This document shows, in pieces, positions 24,740-33,097 of a DNA stretch of 64,000 nucleotides. Under the pieces are notes generated by a model, which saw nothing but the letters and a program-made list of their open reading frames with translations, was not told where the DNA came from and ran no database searches. Numbering within the stretch: the first letter of the stretch is position 1; every line of letters begins with the position of its first letter. Location: positions 62,001 through 126,000 of the forward strand of contig CAVTES010000005.1 of assembly GCA_963733885.1 (NCBI GenBank), given 5' to 3'. The translations under genes were made by a program, and so were the position numbers. Origin of the DNA: JACVRW01 sp963733885 (lineage in GTDB: Bacteria; Actinomycetota; Thermoleophilia; Solirubrobacterales; Thermoleophilaceae).

Positions 24740-27700
24740 GTGGACTTTCGGATCCTGGGACCGGTCGAGGTGCACGCCCAGGGCCGGCCGATCGCGGTGG
24801 CCGGCGGGCGCCAGCGGGCGCTGCTGGCGCTGCTGCTGCTGCGCTCTGGGGAGCCGGTCTCGCGTGAGCGTGTGATCGAGGGTCTGTGGGGGGAGCGGCC
24901 TCCCGATGCCGCGGTGAAGACCGTGCAGGCCGTTGTCTCGCGGCTGCGCCGCGCGCTCGGGGGCGAGGCCGCCCGTCTTGTGAGCGGCACTGCCGGCTAC
25001 CGGTTACGGGTCGAGCCGGACGAGCTCGACCTCGCGCGCTTCGAGCGCCTGTGCGGGGATGGCCGGCGGGCGCTGGCGGCCGGCCGACCGGAGCGGGCGG
25101 CGGCGCTGCTGCGGGCGGCGCTCGCGGAGTGGCGCGGCCCGGCGCTGGCCGATGTGGCCCTTGAGCCCTTCGCGGCGCCCGAGATCGCCCGCCTCGAGGA
25201 GTTGCGGGCGGCCGCTGTTGAGGACCGCATCGAGGCCGATCTCGCGCTTGGCCGCGGTGTGGAGCTGGTGGGCGAGCTCGAGGCGCTTGTGGGGCGTGAG
25301 CCGCTGCGGGAGCGGCTCCTGGGGCAGCTGATGCTGGCCCTCTATCGCGGCGGGCGCCAGGGTGAGGCGCTGGACGCGTACCGGGATGCCGTGCGGACGC
25401 TCGACGCCGAGCTCGGCCTGCGCCCCGGGCCCCAGCTCGAGCGCCTGCAGCGGGCGATCCTCGCGCACGATCCAGCCTTGCTGCGAGGCGCACCCGCGTC
25501 GGGCGAGGGGCCGCCCGAGGTGGAGCGCAGGCGCGCCACGGCGACGATCCTCTTCGCCGATCTGGCGGGCTCGGCGCGGGCGCGCGCTCGGTTGGGGGAG
25601 GAGGATGCCGACGCGCTGCGCGGCGAGCACGACCGCCGGCTGCGCGACGTCCTCGTGGCGCATGGCGGCCGAAGCGTCAAGGCGCTCGGCGACGGCCTCC
25701 TGGCCACCTTCGATGGCGCCGGCGCAGCGGTCGCCTGCGCTGTTGAGATGCAGCGGGCGATCGACCGCCAGGCCCGTCGGGGCCCTGTCGCACTGGAGCT
25801 CCGCATCGGCATCGCCGCGGGTGACGTGGCCTGGGAGGGCGAGGACTACTTCGGCACGCCGGTGACCGAGGCGCAGCGACTGTGCGCCGCCGCAGCGGCG
25901 GGAGGCATCCTCGCCGCGGACGCGATACGACTTCTGGCAGGGGCTGGAACCGACGCCGACTTTGAGGACGCGGGCGAGCTGAGCCTCCGAGGCCTCGTGC
26001 GGCCGGTTCGCGCTTGGACCGTGCGCTGGACCGCCCAGCGCACCGTCGCCGTCCCGCTCGCCGCGCCCCTCGTGGTCGACGAGGGCGCCGCCTTCGCGGG
26101 GCGCGAGGCGGAACTCGCCGAGTTGCGGGCGGCGTGGACCGACGCCGTAGCGGGACGGCGTCGCGGCGTCCTGGTGAGCGGCGAACCGGGCATCGGCAAG
26201 ACGCGCCTGGCGGCGGAGATCGCCGGGCACGCCCGCGAGCGGGGCGGGGTCGTGCTTTACGGGCGCTGCGACGACGGCCTCGCCGGGGCCGCGCAGCCGT
26301 TCACCCAGGCGCTGGGCGCGTACGCCGCCGCCTCTCCGGTCGACGAGCTGCGCGTCCAGCTCGGCGCGCGGGCGGGCGACCTCGTGGGGCTGCTGCCGGA
26401 GCTCGACGCGCGCCTGCCCGGCGTCGTCGAGGCGGCGCCCGCCGCGCCCGAGGTCGAGCGGCTGCGCACGCTGGAGGCCGCCGCGTCTCTGCTCGAGGCC
26501 GCCGGCGCGGCGGCGCCTGTGCTGCTCGTGCTCGACGACATGCACTGGGCCGACGACCTCTCTCTGCTTCTGCTCCGCCATCTGCTGCGCGTGGACGCCT
26601 CGGTGCGGCTGCTCGTGCTTGCGACTTACCGCGACACCGAGCCCAGCCGCTCCGCCCTGCTCGGCGAGGTGGTGACCGGTCTGGCGCGGCGGCCGGACGT
26701 CGCCAGGGTCGAGCTCGGCCCGCTCACCGAGCCCGACGTCGCCGCGATCCTCACGCATTCCGGGCGGCGGGCGTCGCTCGCCGGCCGCGTTCGCGACGTC
26801 ACCGAGGGCAACCCGTTCTTCGTCGGCGAGGTGCTCGCCGCGCTCGGTGGGGGAGGCGACCCCGGGACGGCGCTCACCCCGAGGGTGCGCGACGTGGTGC
26901 GCTGGCGGCTGGCCCGGCTCCCCGAGGGGACAGGCGAGGTCCTGGCCGCCGCGGCGGTGGCCGGCGCGGAGTTCGATGCCGACGTGCTGGCGGACGTGGT
27001 CGAGGTCGACCTCGAGTCCGCTCTGGACGCCCTCGAGGCCGCCGAGCGGGCGCGGCTTGTCCGTTCCGCCCGGGTCCTCGATCGCTTCAGCTTCGCGCAC
27101 GCGCTGGTGCGGGAGACGATCGTCGACGAGTTGCCGGCCGGCCGGCGTGTGCGCTTGCACGCGCGGATCGCGCAGGCGCTCGAACGAGCAGCCGCCACGC
27201 GGGCCGTCGCGGTCGGCGACTTGGCGGCGCACTTCACGGCCGCCGGAACGCTCGTGGACCCCACCCAGGCCGTGCGCTACGCGCGCGCCGCGGGCGACGA
27301 GGCCGCGGCAAAGCTGGCCTTCGACATCGCCGGAGAGCAGTACGAGCGTGCCCTGCGCGGGCACGAGCGTCTGCCGAGTGCGCCGGAGGCCGAGCGGCTC
27401 GACCTCGAGCTCGCGCGCGGCCGCGTGCTCAGGCTCGCCGGGGACGAATGCGCCGACGAGCTCCTGCGCGCCTTCGCCACCGCGGCCGAGGCGAGGGGCG
27501 ATGGCGAACGCATGGCCGAGGCCCTGCTGGCGATGGGCCTCGACTGGGCGGACCTCGTCGAGGAGGACGCCGAGATGGTCGCGCTTCTGCGCCAGGCGCT
27601 CGCATTGCTGCCGTCCGGTGACAGCGCGATCAGGGCACGGCTGGAGGGTTTCTTGGCGCAGGAGGCGTTCTCCAGCGTGCCCGACAGCGAACGCCGGTCG

Positions 27701-28711
27701 ATGGTCGGTCGGGCCCTGGCGATGGCGCGCCGTGTCGGTGATCCCGCGGCGCTCGCCTCCGTGCTGACCGCGCACTCCTGGATCGTGGCGGGTCCCGAGA
27801 GTCTCCCGGAGCGCCTCGCGCTCGCCGACGAGCTGGTGGCGGTCGGGCGCAAGCGGGGCCTTCCCTACGCCGAGGCCGACGGGTATCACATGCGTTTCTT
27901 GGCGCTGGTCGAGCTCGGGGAGGTGGAGGCGGCCGACGACACGCTCGCGGCGGCACGTTCCGCCGCGCGAACCGACAGGGCGCGCGGGACCGTCGCCTTC
28001 CTCGACGCGGCGAGGGCGCTGCTCGCCGGCCGCTTGGAGGACGCTGAGGCGGAAGGCGTGCGGGCGCGCGAAGTCCAGCGCGCCGGGGGACTCGCGCCTT
28101 CGGTCGCCGAGACCCTGTTCGTCAGGCTGGTGTCCTGCATCCGTCTGGTCCAGGGACGCCTGAGCGAGCACGAGGGCGCCCGCCGCGCGGTGGCGGAGGG
28201 CGTGACCAAGGTCCCGGCCACGTTCTTCGTGGTCTGGGCGCACGCCGCCCGCGAGCGGGACGACCGCGACGGCGCCCGCGAGGCCTTCGAGCGCGCGCTC
28301 GACCAAGGCCTGCTCGACCTGCCGCACGGCCCAACCTGGATGGTCTCCCTGACGTGGGCTGCGGACATCTCCGCCTGGCTCGAGGATCGCCCGCGGGCGG
28401 CGCGCCTGTACGACCGGCTGGCGCCGTTCGCGGATGTCGTGATGTACCAGTACGGCGCGGTCGGACGAGCCGTCGGACAGCTCGCCCTGACCCTCGGACG
28501 CCGGGACGAGGCAGAGCAACTCTTGCGCGACGCCGTGGCGCTCTGCGAACGCATCGACGCGCGAGCCTTCCTCGCCATGGCACGCCGCGACCTCGGCGAC
28601 CTCCTGCTGCCGTCCGCCGAAGGCCGCCGGCTCCTCGACGAGGCGCGCGCCGCCGCCAACGAACTCGGCATGCCGGGCCTCGCCAACCGGGCAGTCGCCG
28701 CATACGAATAG
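24740..28711 (+). CDS. Large SARP/BTAD-type regulator with cyclase-like and AAA ATPase domains
   Basis: 1323 residues from GTG 24740; the frame is open to an ATG at 24641 but homology starts at VDFRILGPVEVHAQGRPI. Domains: OmpR-type winged helix (1-90), BTAD (95-235), class III adenylate/guanylate-cyclase-like domain (265-400; metal-Asp sites FADLAGS and LGDGLLATF), and an AAA/STAND ATPase with Walker A GEPGIGKTRLA (about 481-491) and Walker B LLVLDDMHWADDL (about 595-607). A TPR-like helical region extends to the end. No C-terminal LuxR domain is seen. It probably binds DNA in response to a ligand. The cyclase domain may only sense nucleotides. Confidence 0.85.
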   Translation: MDFRILGPVEVHAQGRPIAVAGGRQRALLALLLLRSGEPVSRERVIEGLWGERPPDAAVKTVQAVVSRLRRALGGEAARLVSGTAGYRLRVEPDELDLARFERLCGDGRRALAAGRPERAAALLRAALAEWRGPALADVALEPFAAPEIARLEELRAAAVEDRIEADLALGRGVELVGELEALVGREPLRERLLGQLMLALYRGGRQGEALDAYRDAVRTLDAELGLRPGPQLERLQRAILAHDPALLRGAPASGEGPPEVERRRATATILFADLAGSARARARLGEEDADALRGEHDRRLRDVLVAHGGRSVKALGDGLLATFDGAGAAVACAVEMQRAIDRQARRGPVALELRIGIAAGDVAWEGEDYFGTPVTEAQRLCAAAAAGGILAADAIRLLAGAGTDADFEDAGELSLRGLVRPVRAWTVRWTAQRTVAVPLAAPLVVDEGAAFAGREAELAELRAAWTDAVAGRRRGVLVSGEPGIGKTRLAAEIAGHARERGGVVLYGRCDDGLAGAAQPFTQALGAYAAASPVDELRVQLGARAGDLVGLLPELDARLPGVVEAAPAAPEVERLRTLEAAASLLEAAGAAAPVLLVLDDMHWADDLSLLLLRHLLRVDASVRLLVLATYRDTEPSRSALLGEVVTGLARRPDVARVELGPLTEPDVAAILTHSGRRASLAGRVRDVTEGNPFFVGEVLAALGGGGDPGTALTPRVRDVVRWRLARLPEGTGEVLAAAAVAGAEFDADVLADVVEVDLESALDALEAAERARLVRSARVLDRFSFAHALVRETIVDELPAGRRVRLHARIAQALERAAATRAVAVGDLAAHFTAAGTLVDPTQAVRYARAAGDEAAAKLAFDIAGEQYERALRGHERLPSAPEAERLDLELARGRVLRLAGDECADELLRAFATAAEARGDGERMAEALLAMGLDWADLVEEDAEMVALLRQALALLPSGDSAIRARLEGFLAQEAFSSVPDSERRSMVGRALAMARRVGDPAALASVLTAHSWIVAGPESLPERLALADELVAVGRKRGLPYAEADGYHMRFLALVELGEVEAADDTLAAARSAARTDRARGTVAFLDAARALLAGRLEDAEAEGVRAREVQRAGGLAPSVAETLFVRLVSCIRLVQGRLSEHEGARRAVAEGVTKVPATFFVVWAHAARERDDRDGAREAFERALDQGLLDLPHGPTWMVSLTWAADISAWLEDRPRAARLYDRLAPFADVVMYQYGAVGRAVGQLALTLGRRDEAEQLLRDAVALCERIDARAFLAMARRDLGDLLLPSAEGRRLLDEARAAANELGMPGLANRAVAAYE

Positions 28712-28797
28712 CACGCTCCTCGCGGTCGATCGGCGCGCTCGCCGACGCATCCGTCGACGTGATCGCTTGATCGCTCCTGGGCGGCGGCTGAGCGGGG

Positions 28798-29841
28798 TCA
28801 GCGATGCGGGATCTCGGCCCGCAGCGCTGTTCCGGCTCCGGCGGGACTGATGACCTCGAGCGAGCCGCCCAGCGCCTCCACCCGGTCTGCCAGCCCTCGG
28901 AGCCCGGATCCGGCGGCCGGGTCTGCGCCGCCGACGCCGTCGTCTGAGACTTCGATGACGACGTTCCCATCCGCCGCGGCGACCCGAGCTCGGACCGTGG
29001 ACGCGTGGGCGTACTTCGTCGCGTTGGTCAGCGCTTCGGCGATCAGGTAGTAAGCGGCCGCTTCAACGGGCTCCGGCAGTCGCTCGTCGGCGATCTCCGC
29101 GATCTCGACCGGGATCGGCGCTCGTGTCGCGAGCATCTCGACTGCGGCTCGCAAGCCGCGATCAGTGAGAATCGCAGGATGGAGACCGCGCGCGAGCTCG
29201 CGCAGCTCCTCGAGCGCTAGGGTGAGCTCGTCGCCGGCATCCACGAGGACGGCGCGGGCGCCGGCCGGATCGGAATCGAGCTTCGCATGCGCGAGCCGCA
29301 AGGAGAACGAGATCGCGACCAGGCGCTGCTGCGCACCGTCGTGGAGATTGCGCTCGAGGCGGCGGCGCTCGACGTCGCCGGCGGCGACGATCCGCGCTCG
29401 CGAGGCGGCGAGCTCCTCGACCCGGGCGTGGAGCTCGTCGTTAAGACGGTGGACCTCCGCCTCCTGCGCCTTCCGTTCGGTGATGTCCGTGTAAGCGACC
29501 ATGTTGCCGAGGACCCGGCCGGATGCGTCTCTGACTGGGGCAGCGGCGATCGAGACGGCGACGAGCGTTCCGTCATTCCGCAGGCGCACGGTCTCGTAGT
29601 CGTTCACCCACTCGCCCGCCAGCACCCGCGCGAACAGGTCCTCCGCTTCCGCGCGCTTTGAAGGCGGCGCCATCGGGAGTCCGCCACGACCAAGCATCTC
29701 CTCGCTTGACCAGCCGAAGATGCGCTCGGCAGCCGGGTTCCACAGCCGGATGCGCGTGTCCAGGCCAAACTCGACGAGCGCGAGCGGCGAGGAGTCGATC
29801 AGCGCCTGCAGTCGTCCTTCCTGCCGCCTACCTTCGGCCAT
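28798..29841 (-). CDS. PAS-domain sensor histidine kinase (NarL-partner type)
   Basis: 347 residues, soluble. The PAS/PAC region is 8-125 (LIDSSPLALVEFGLDTRIRL and VAYTDITERKAQEAEV), then a short coiled coil and the HisKA_3 box ERRRLERNLHDGAQQRLVAI, with the phospho-accepting His167. The HATPase follows (YLIAEALTNATKYAHAS for the N box, VIEVSDDGVGGADPAAGSGL for the G boxes). No membrane segment, so it senses an internal signal. No response regulator gene is adjacent; the partner is elsewhere. ATG at 29841. The gap of 94 bp to the zinc-ribbon gene holds nothing recognisable. Confidence 0.9.
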   Translation of the reverse strand: MAEGRRQEGRLQALIDSSPLALVEFGLDTRIRLWNPAAERIFGWSSEEMLGRGGLPMAPPSKRAEAEDLFARVLAGEWVNDYETVRLRNDGTLVAVSIAAAPVRDASGRVLGNMVAYTDITERKAQEAEVHRLNDELHARVEELAASRARIVAAGDVERRRLERNLHDGAQQRLVAISFSLRLAHAKLDSDPAGARAVLVDAGDELTLALEELRELARGLHPAILTDRGLRAAVEMLATRAPIPVEIAEIADERLPEPVEAAAYYLIAEALTNATKYAHASTVRARVAAADGNVVIEVSDDGVGGADPAAGSGLRGLADRVEALGGSLEVISPAGAGTALRAEIPHR

Positions 29842-29935
29842 GTCCTTGTTCGCGACAACCGATCGCGCGCGGCCATGCCAGGATCACCGCGCGCAGCCGG
29901 TCGTGTGATCGGTGCAGCTCTGCCGCCTCAGGTCA

Positions 29936-30115
29936 CTAGCTCGGCGCCTCCACGTCCTCGTCCAACGCAACCTCCTCGTTGGCGTGGACGGTGCACAGGT
30001 ACGGTCCGCCGCTGTCGAGCGCAGCCTGTATCTCCTGCTGCGTGAGCGTCGCGCCGCACTCGGCGCAGCGCCGCTCGATCACCGGGTCCACGCCCTCGCG
30101 TTCTTCGAGCCTCAT
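29936..30115 (-). CDS. Small zinc-ribbon protein (59 aa)
   Basis: Short gene from ATG 30115, which overlaps the upstream stop in ATGA. The product MRLEEREGVDPVIERRCAEC has one CxxC (CAEC), then TLTQQEIQAALDSGGPYLC and a second metal pair CTVH, ending in an acidic tail (EEVALDEDVEAPS). This is a compact zinc-binding fold. Tight coupling with the 137-residue protein upstream suggests a shared role. Function unknown. Confidence 0.7.
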   Translation of the reverse strand: MRLEEREGVDPVIERRCAECGATLTQQEIQAALDSGGPYLCTVHANEEVALDEDVEAPS

Positions 30116-30528
30116 CAGGCCTCGCTTCCGATCACGTGTGTCACCGGCAGGCCCGTGGCGGCGCCGGCCTTGCGCGGCAGGTCGATGTGCAGCCACTTCG
30201 AGATCTTCAGCGGGAGGGTCGAGACGATCAGTTCGTCGTACTCGTGGAAGTTGCACTCGTCCTGGATCGCGGCGAGCGGGTCGGGATCGCCGACCTTGGC
30301 CTCCACCACGTTCAGGCCCTCCACGCGGAGCTCGTCCACGAACGCCTGGCGATGTTGCTCCGCCTCCTCGCCGCCGGCGTGCATGTCGGCCGCCCAGGCG
30401 AGGCCGTGGGGCGTGGAGGGCACCAGCAGGGTGAACTCGCAGGGCCCCTGGACGACCCGCTGACGCAGCGCATCGAGCAGCTCGGGGCACTCGGCGGTGC
30501 GGTTCGCGACGACGAGCACGCTCGCCAT
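30115..30528 (-). CDS. Universal-stress-like alpha/beta protein (137 aa), unknown function
   Basis: The protein begins MASVLVVANRTAECPELLDA and has a Rossmann-like pattern: FTLLVPSTPHGLAWAADMHA, EGLNVVEAKVGDPDPLAAIQ and YDELIVSTLPLKISKWLHID, ending LPVTHVIG. This resembles a diverged USP or flavoprotein-like domain found in actinobacteria. No ATP-binding GxxG motif of true USPs is evident. First gene of a two-gene unit with the 59-residue zinc-ribbon protein. Confidence 0.6.
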   Translation of the reverse strand: MASVLVVANRTAECPELLDALRQRVVQGPCEFTLLVPSTPHGLAWAADMHAGGEEAEQHRQAFVDELRVEGLNVVEAKVGDPDPLAAIQDECNFHEYDELIVSTLPLKISKWLHIDLPRKAGAATGLPVTHVIGSEA

Positions 30529-30543
30529 GCGCCGGAGGTTACC

Positions 30544-31197
30544 TCAGTAAGGCGGGAAGTCCGCGTACCACTCGCCGAGCGCCCGGAAAGCCCCCCAGAA
30601 GTCCCGCTTGGCGTCCTCCTCGTCGAGCGAGCGGTCGATGTCAGGCACATAGAGGACCTCGCACGAGGGGGTCAGCCGCTGCACCTCGCCGGGCTTTGGC
30701 TCGACCGTTCGGCCGAGCGGCACGCCGAGCACGTTGAGCTCCTCGAGCGCCTCCTCGCCCATCACGACGACGATGCGCGGCTGCACGATCGCCAGCTCCT
30801 CGAGGACGCGGGAGCGGCATTCGGGGGCCGAGTCTTCGGTGTCGTGCACCGGACACTTCACGAACACCGTGCCGTAGACGGCGAGCGGGTCGATCCCCAG
30901 CCGCTTGAAGCTCTTCATCAGCGCGCTGCCCGCGCGTCCGTAGAACGCCACGCCCTCCTCGATCTCCGAGGGCATGGGGATGAACTTGAGCATGAAGATG
31001 TCCGCCTGCGGGTGCCCCGAGCCGAGCACGGGCATGAGGTTGCCGCGCGGGCAGTGCTCGCAAGCCTGGATCTCGCGGGTGAGCTGGTTCAGCTCGCGGA
31101 TGGCGCGCTCCAGGTACTTCTCCCTGATCTCGTCGTCGGTAGCCGGCACTTGAGCTGAAGGCTTTGACGGGCCGGGCTTCGCTCCTCTCACACGCAT
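30544..31197 (-). CDS. Uracil-DNA glycosylase superfamily protein (family 4-like), divergent active site
   Basis: 217 residues from ATG 31197, which overlaps the upstream stop by one base. The fold is recognisable: QACEHCPRGNLMPVLGSG (two of the usual Fe-S cysteines), EEGVAFYGRAGSALMKSFKR and VYGTVFVKCPVHDTEDSAPE (third Cys), then CRSRVLEELAIVQPRIVVVM (fourth Cys). The uracil-excising motif A (GEAPG) is replaced by KFIPMPSEIEEG and motif B (HPSP) by VLYVPDIDRS. It probably binds DNA through the fold, but excision by the usual chemistry is doubtful. It sits 3' of the glycosyltransferase-PHP gene. Confidence 0.7.
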   Translation of the reverse strand: MRVRGAKPGPSKPSAQVPATDDEIREKYLERAIRELNQLTREIQACEHCPRGNLMPVLGSGHPQADIFMLKFIPMPSEIEEGVAFYGRAGSALMKSFKRLGIDPLAVYGTVFVKCPVHDTEDSAPECRSRVLEELAIVQPRIVVVMGEEALEELNVLGVPLGRTVEPKPGEVQRLTPSCEVLYVPDIDRSLDEEDAKRDFWGAFRALGEWYADFPPY

Positions 31198-33029
31198 CAC
31201 TTCTTGCCGCGGGTCTGGAGGAACTTCAGCGCCTGCACGTACAGCAGCGACTGCCGTTTGCGGACGATGTCGGCGTCTCGCAGCGACTCGAGGAACTCCT
31301 CGGCCCCGTCGAAGTCGCGCATCTTGATTTTCACCGATCCGAGCCCCTGCACCACGTGCGAATCCGAGCCGGCGCCTGCCACGATCCGGTACTTGGCGGC
31401 AAAGCGCGCGGCCTCCTCGTTGAAGGCCGAGAATGCTACGCGCGGGTTGAACACCTCAATCGCGTCGATGTCGCCGACCACGTCGAGAAGGTGCTCATAA
31501 TCCGGCACCGCGTGCATGCGGTCGAACGGATGAGGCACGTAGACGAGCCCGCCCTGGCGCCGGATCTCGGCGATCGTCTCCTGGAGCGTCATCCCGCGCG
31601 GGATCTTCTCCTCGATGAAGAGCCCGATCACCTCGCCCTGGTCGGCCGTCTTCACCTCCTCCGCGACGATCACCCTGATCCCGTCGGCCCGCTCGCGCGC
31701 CTCGAGCGCCCCCGAGATCTCGTTGTGGTCGGTGATCGCGATGGCGCCGAGGCCGACCCGCTTCGCCGTGTCGAGCAGCGCGTCCACCGGCGTGGCGGAG
31801 TCGGGCGAGTGGTCGGTGTGCATGTGCAGGTCGACGTGGATGTAGGCGCGCTTCGCGAGCCGGCGCTGCACGTCCGGCCGCCCGTTGCCATGGCGCCGCG
31901 CCGCGATCTGCTCGAACAGGACCTCGAACTCGCCGGCCACGCGCGACCACTCGAGGTCGCCGTGCGCTGCCTCCATGCGCCCTGCGAAGTCGGCCACGAG
32001 CGACGGATCGGCGATCAGCCGCTCGAGCTGGGCGGCGAGCGTGATCGCGTCGCGCGGCTCGAACAGAAGGCCGAGCTCGCCGTCGCGCAGCGCCTCCTCG
32101 TACTGGGGCAGTCGCGCCACGACCGGCACGGCGCCGCCGGCGAGGGCACGCAGCACGAGCTGGGGAGCGGGGGCGGTGCCCGCCGAGGCGGCCACCGCGA
32201 TGTCGGCGCGGGCCAGGTGCTGGGCCTCGGAGCCGTCGGCCGGGCCGGCCAGGCGCACCCGCTCGCGCAGCCGCCGCGAGAGGTTCACGGCCGGCGCCAC
32301 GGCCGGGTCACGCAGCCAGATCGTGGCCCGCCAGTCCAGCTCCTTGGGGAGCCTCCGGAGCGCCCGCAGGAAGAGTCGCAGCGCGCCGCGCTCCTCCTCC
32401 GCCGAGAACACGATCTCCGGCGGGCCGCCGTCGGCGCCGGGCCTGTGGAGCAGGTCCGCTCCCGGCCGGATCACGCGATAGTCGCCGGGGAAGTAGCGCT
32501 CGATCATGTCGCGCGTGGCGGCGAAGCTGGCGGTGCGGCCGTCGAGGCGGCCGAACAGCCGCTCCACGACGCGGCGCCCGACCTGCGTCGAGACGAAGCG
32601 CTCGGTGGTGGCGTGGAAGGTCCCGACGTTCAGCGCGCGCGAGTGCCGCAGCGCCGCCGAGGACGCGCTCGGCGCGAAGGGCTCGTGCACATGCACGAAG
32701 TCGAATTCCCCGTACTCGAGCAGGTCCTCGAGCGTGCGCGACACGTCGAGCGGCAGCGACACGGAGCCGCCGCGCCGGAACGGCAGCGACTGCCCGACGG
32801 CGAGCAGCGAGGTGCAGCCGGGCTCGGCCCAGACCGCGTCGGGGTCGGAGCTGAGCCGCTCGACGGTCGAGCGCCCCTCGCGGACCAGCTCGCGCGAGTC
32901 GGACGGCGCCACCACGACCACGCGGTGGCCGCGCGAGCACAGCTCGTCGGAGAGGTGCTCGACGAACCGGTTGACCTCGTGGTGCTGCTCCCAGGGCCAC
33001 GGTGTGACCTGGGCGATCGAGAATGGCAC
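31197..33029 (-). CDS. Fusion of a GT4-type glycosyltransferase and a PHP-domain phosphoesterase
   Basis: 610 residues from GTG 33029 (longer start 33095 possible). Residues 1 to about 385 are a glycosyltransferase family 4 fold: PFSIAQVTPWPWEQHHEVNR, FVEHLSDELCSRGHRVVVV, DFVHVHEPFAPSASSAALRH and the C-terminal donor-binding AGGAVPVVARLPQYEEALRD with LGLLFEPRD. Residues 405-610 are a PHP domain: VDLHMHTDHSPDS (first metal motif), ITDHNEISGA, VIVAEEVKTADQGEVIGLFI, YVPHPFDR, EVFNPR and GAGSDSHVVQGLG. Metal-binding His and Asp positions look complete. The two enzymes are normally separate. A sugar-transfer plus phosphate-removal role is inferred. Its stop overlaps the glycosylase-like gene. Confidence 0.88.
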   Translation of the reverse strand: MPFSIAQVTPWPWEQHHEVNRFVEHLSDELCSRGHRVVVVAPSDSRELVREGRSTVERLSSDPDAVWAEPGCTSLLAVGQSLPFRRGGSVSLPLDVSRTLEDLLEYGEFDFVHVHEPFAPSASSAALRHSRALNVGTFHATTERFVSTQVGRRVVERLFGRLDGRTASFAATRDMIERYFPGDYRVIRPGADLLHRPGADGGPPEIVFSAEEERGALRLFLRALRRLPKELDWRATIWLRDPAVAPAVNLSRRLRERVRLAGPADGSEAQHLARADIAVAASAGTAPAPQLVLRALAGGAVPVVARLPQYEEALRDGELGLLFEPRDAITLAAQLERLIADPSLVADFAGRMEAAHGDLEWSRVAGEFEVLFEQIAARRHGNGRPDVQRRLAKRAYIHVDLHMHTDHSPDSATPVDALLDTAKRVGLGAIAITDHNEISGALEARERADGIRVIVAEEVKTADQGEVIGLFIEEKIPRGMTLQETIAEIRRQGGLVYVPHPFDRMHAVPDYEHLLDVVGDIDAIEVFNPRVAFSAFNEEAARFAAKYRIVAGAGSDSHVVQGLGSVKIKMRDFDGAEEFLESLRDADIVRKRQSLLYVQALKFLQTRGKK

Positions 33030-33097
33030 CCCCGGCAGGATAAGACCCGCTTGCGCACCCGGCCGAGCCGGGTGCTTGGCGCTACGATCGCCCACCA

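Noticed and set aside
25004..28750. A 1248-codon open frame on the minus strand opposite the large regulator
   Set aside because: Mirror frame of a GC-rich gene; no motifs, low-complexity Arg/Gly/Ala text, and the plus strand has clear domains.
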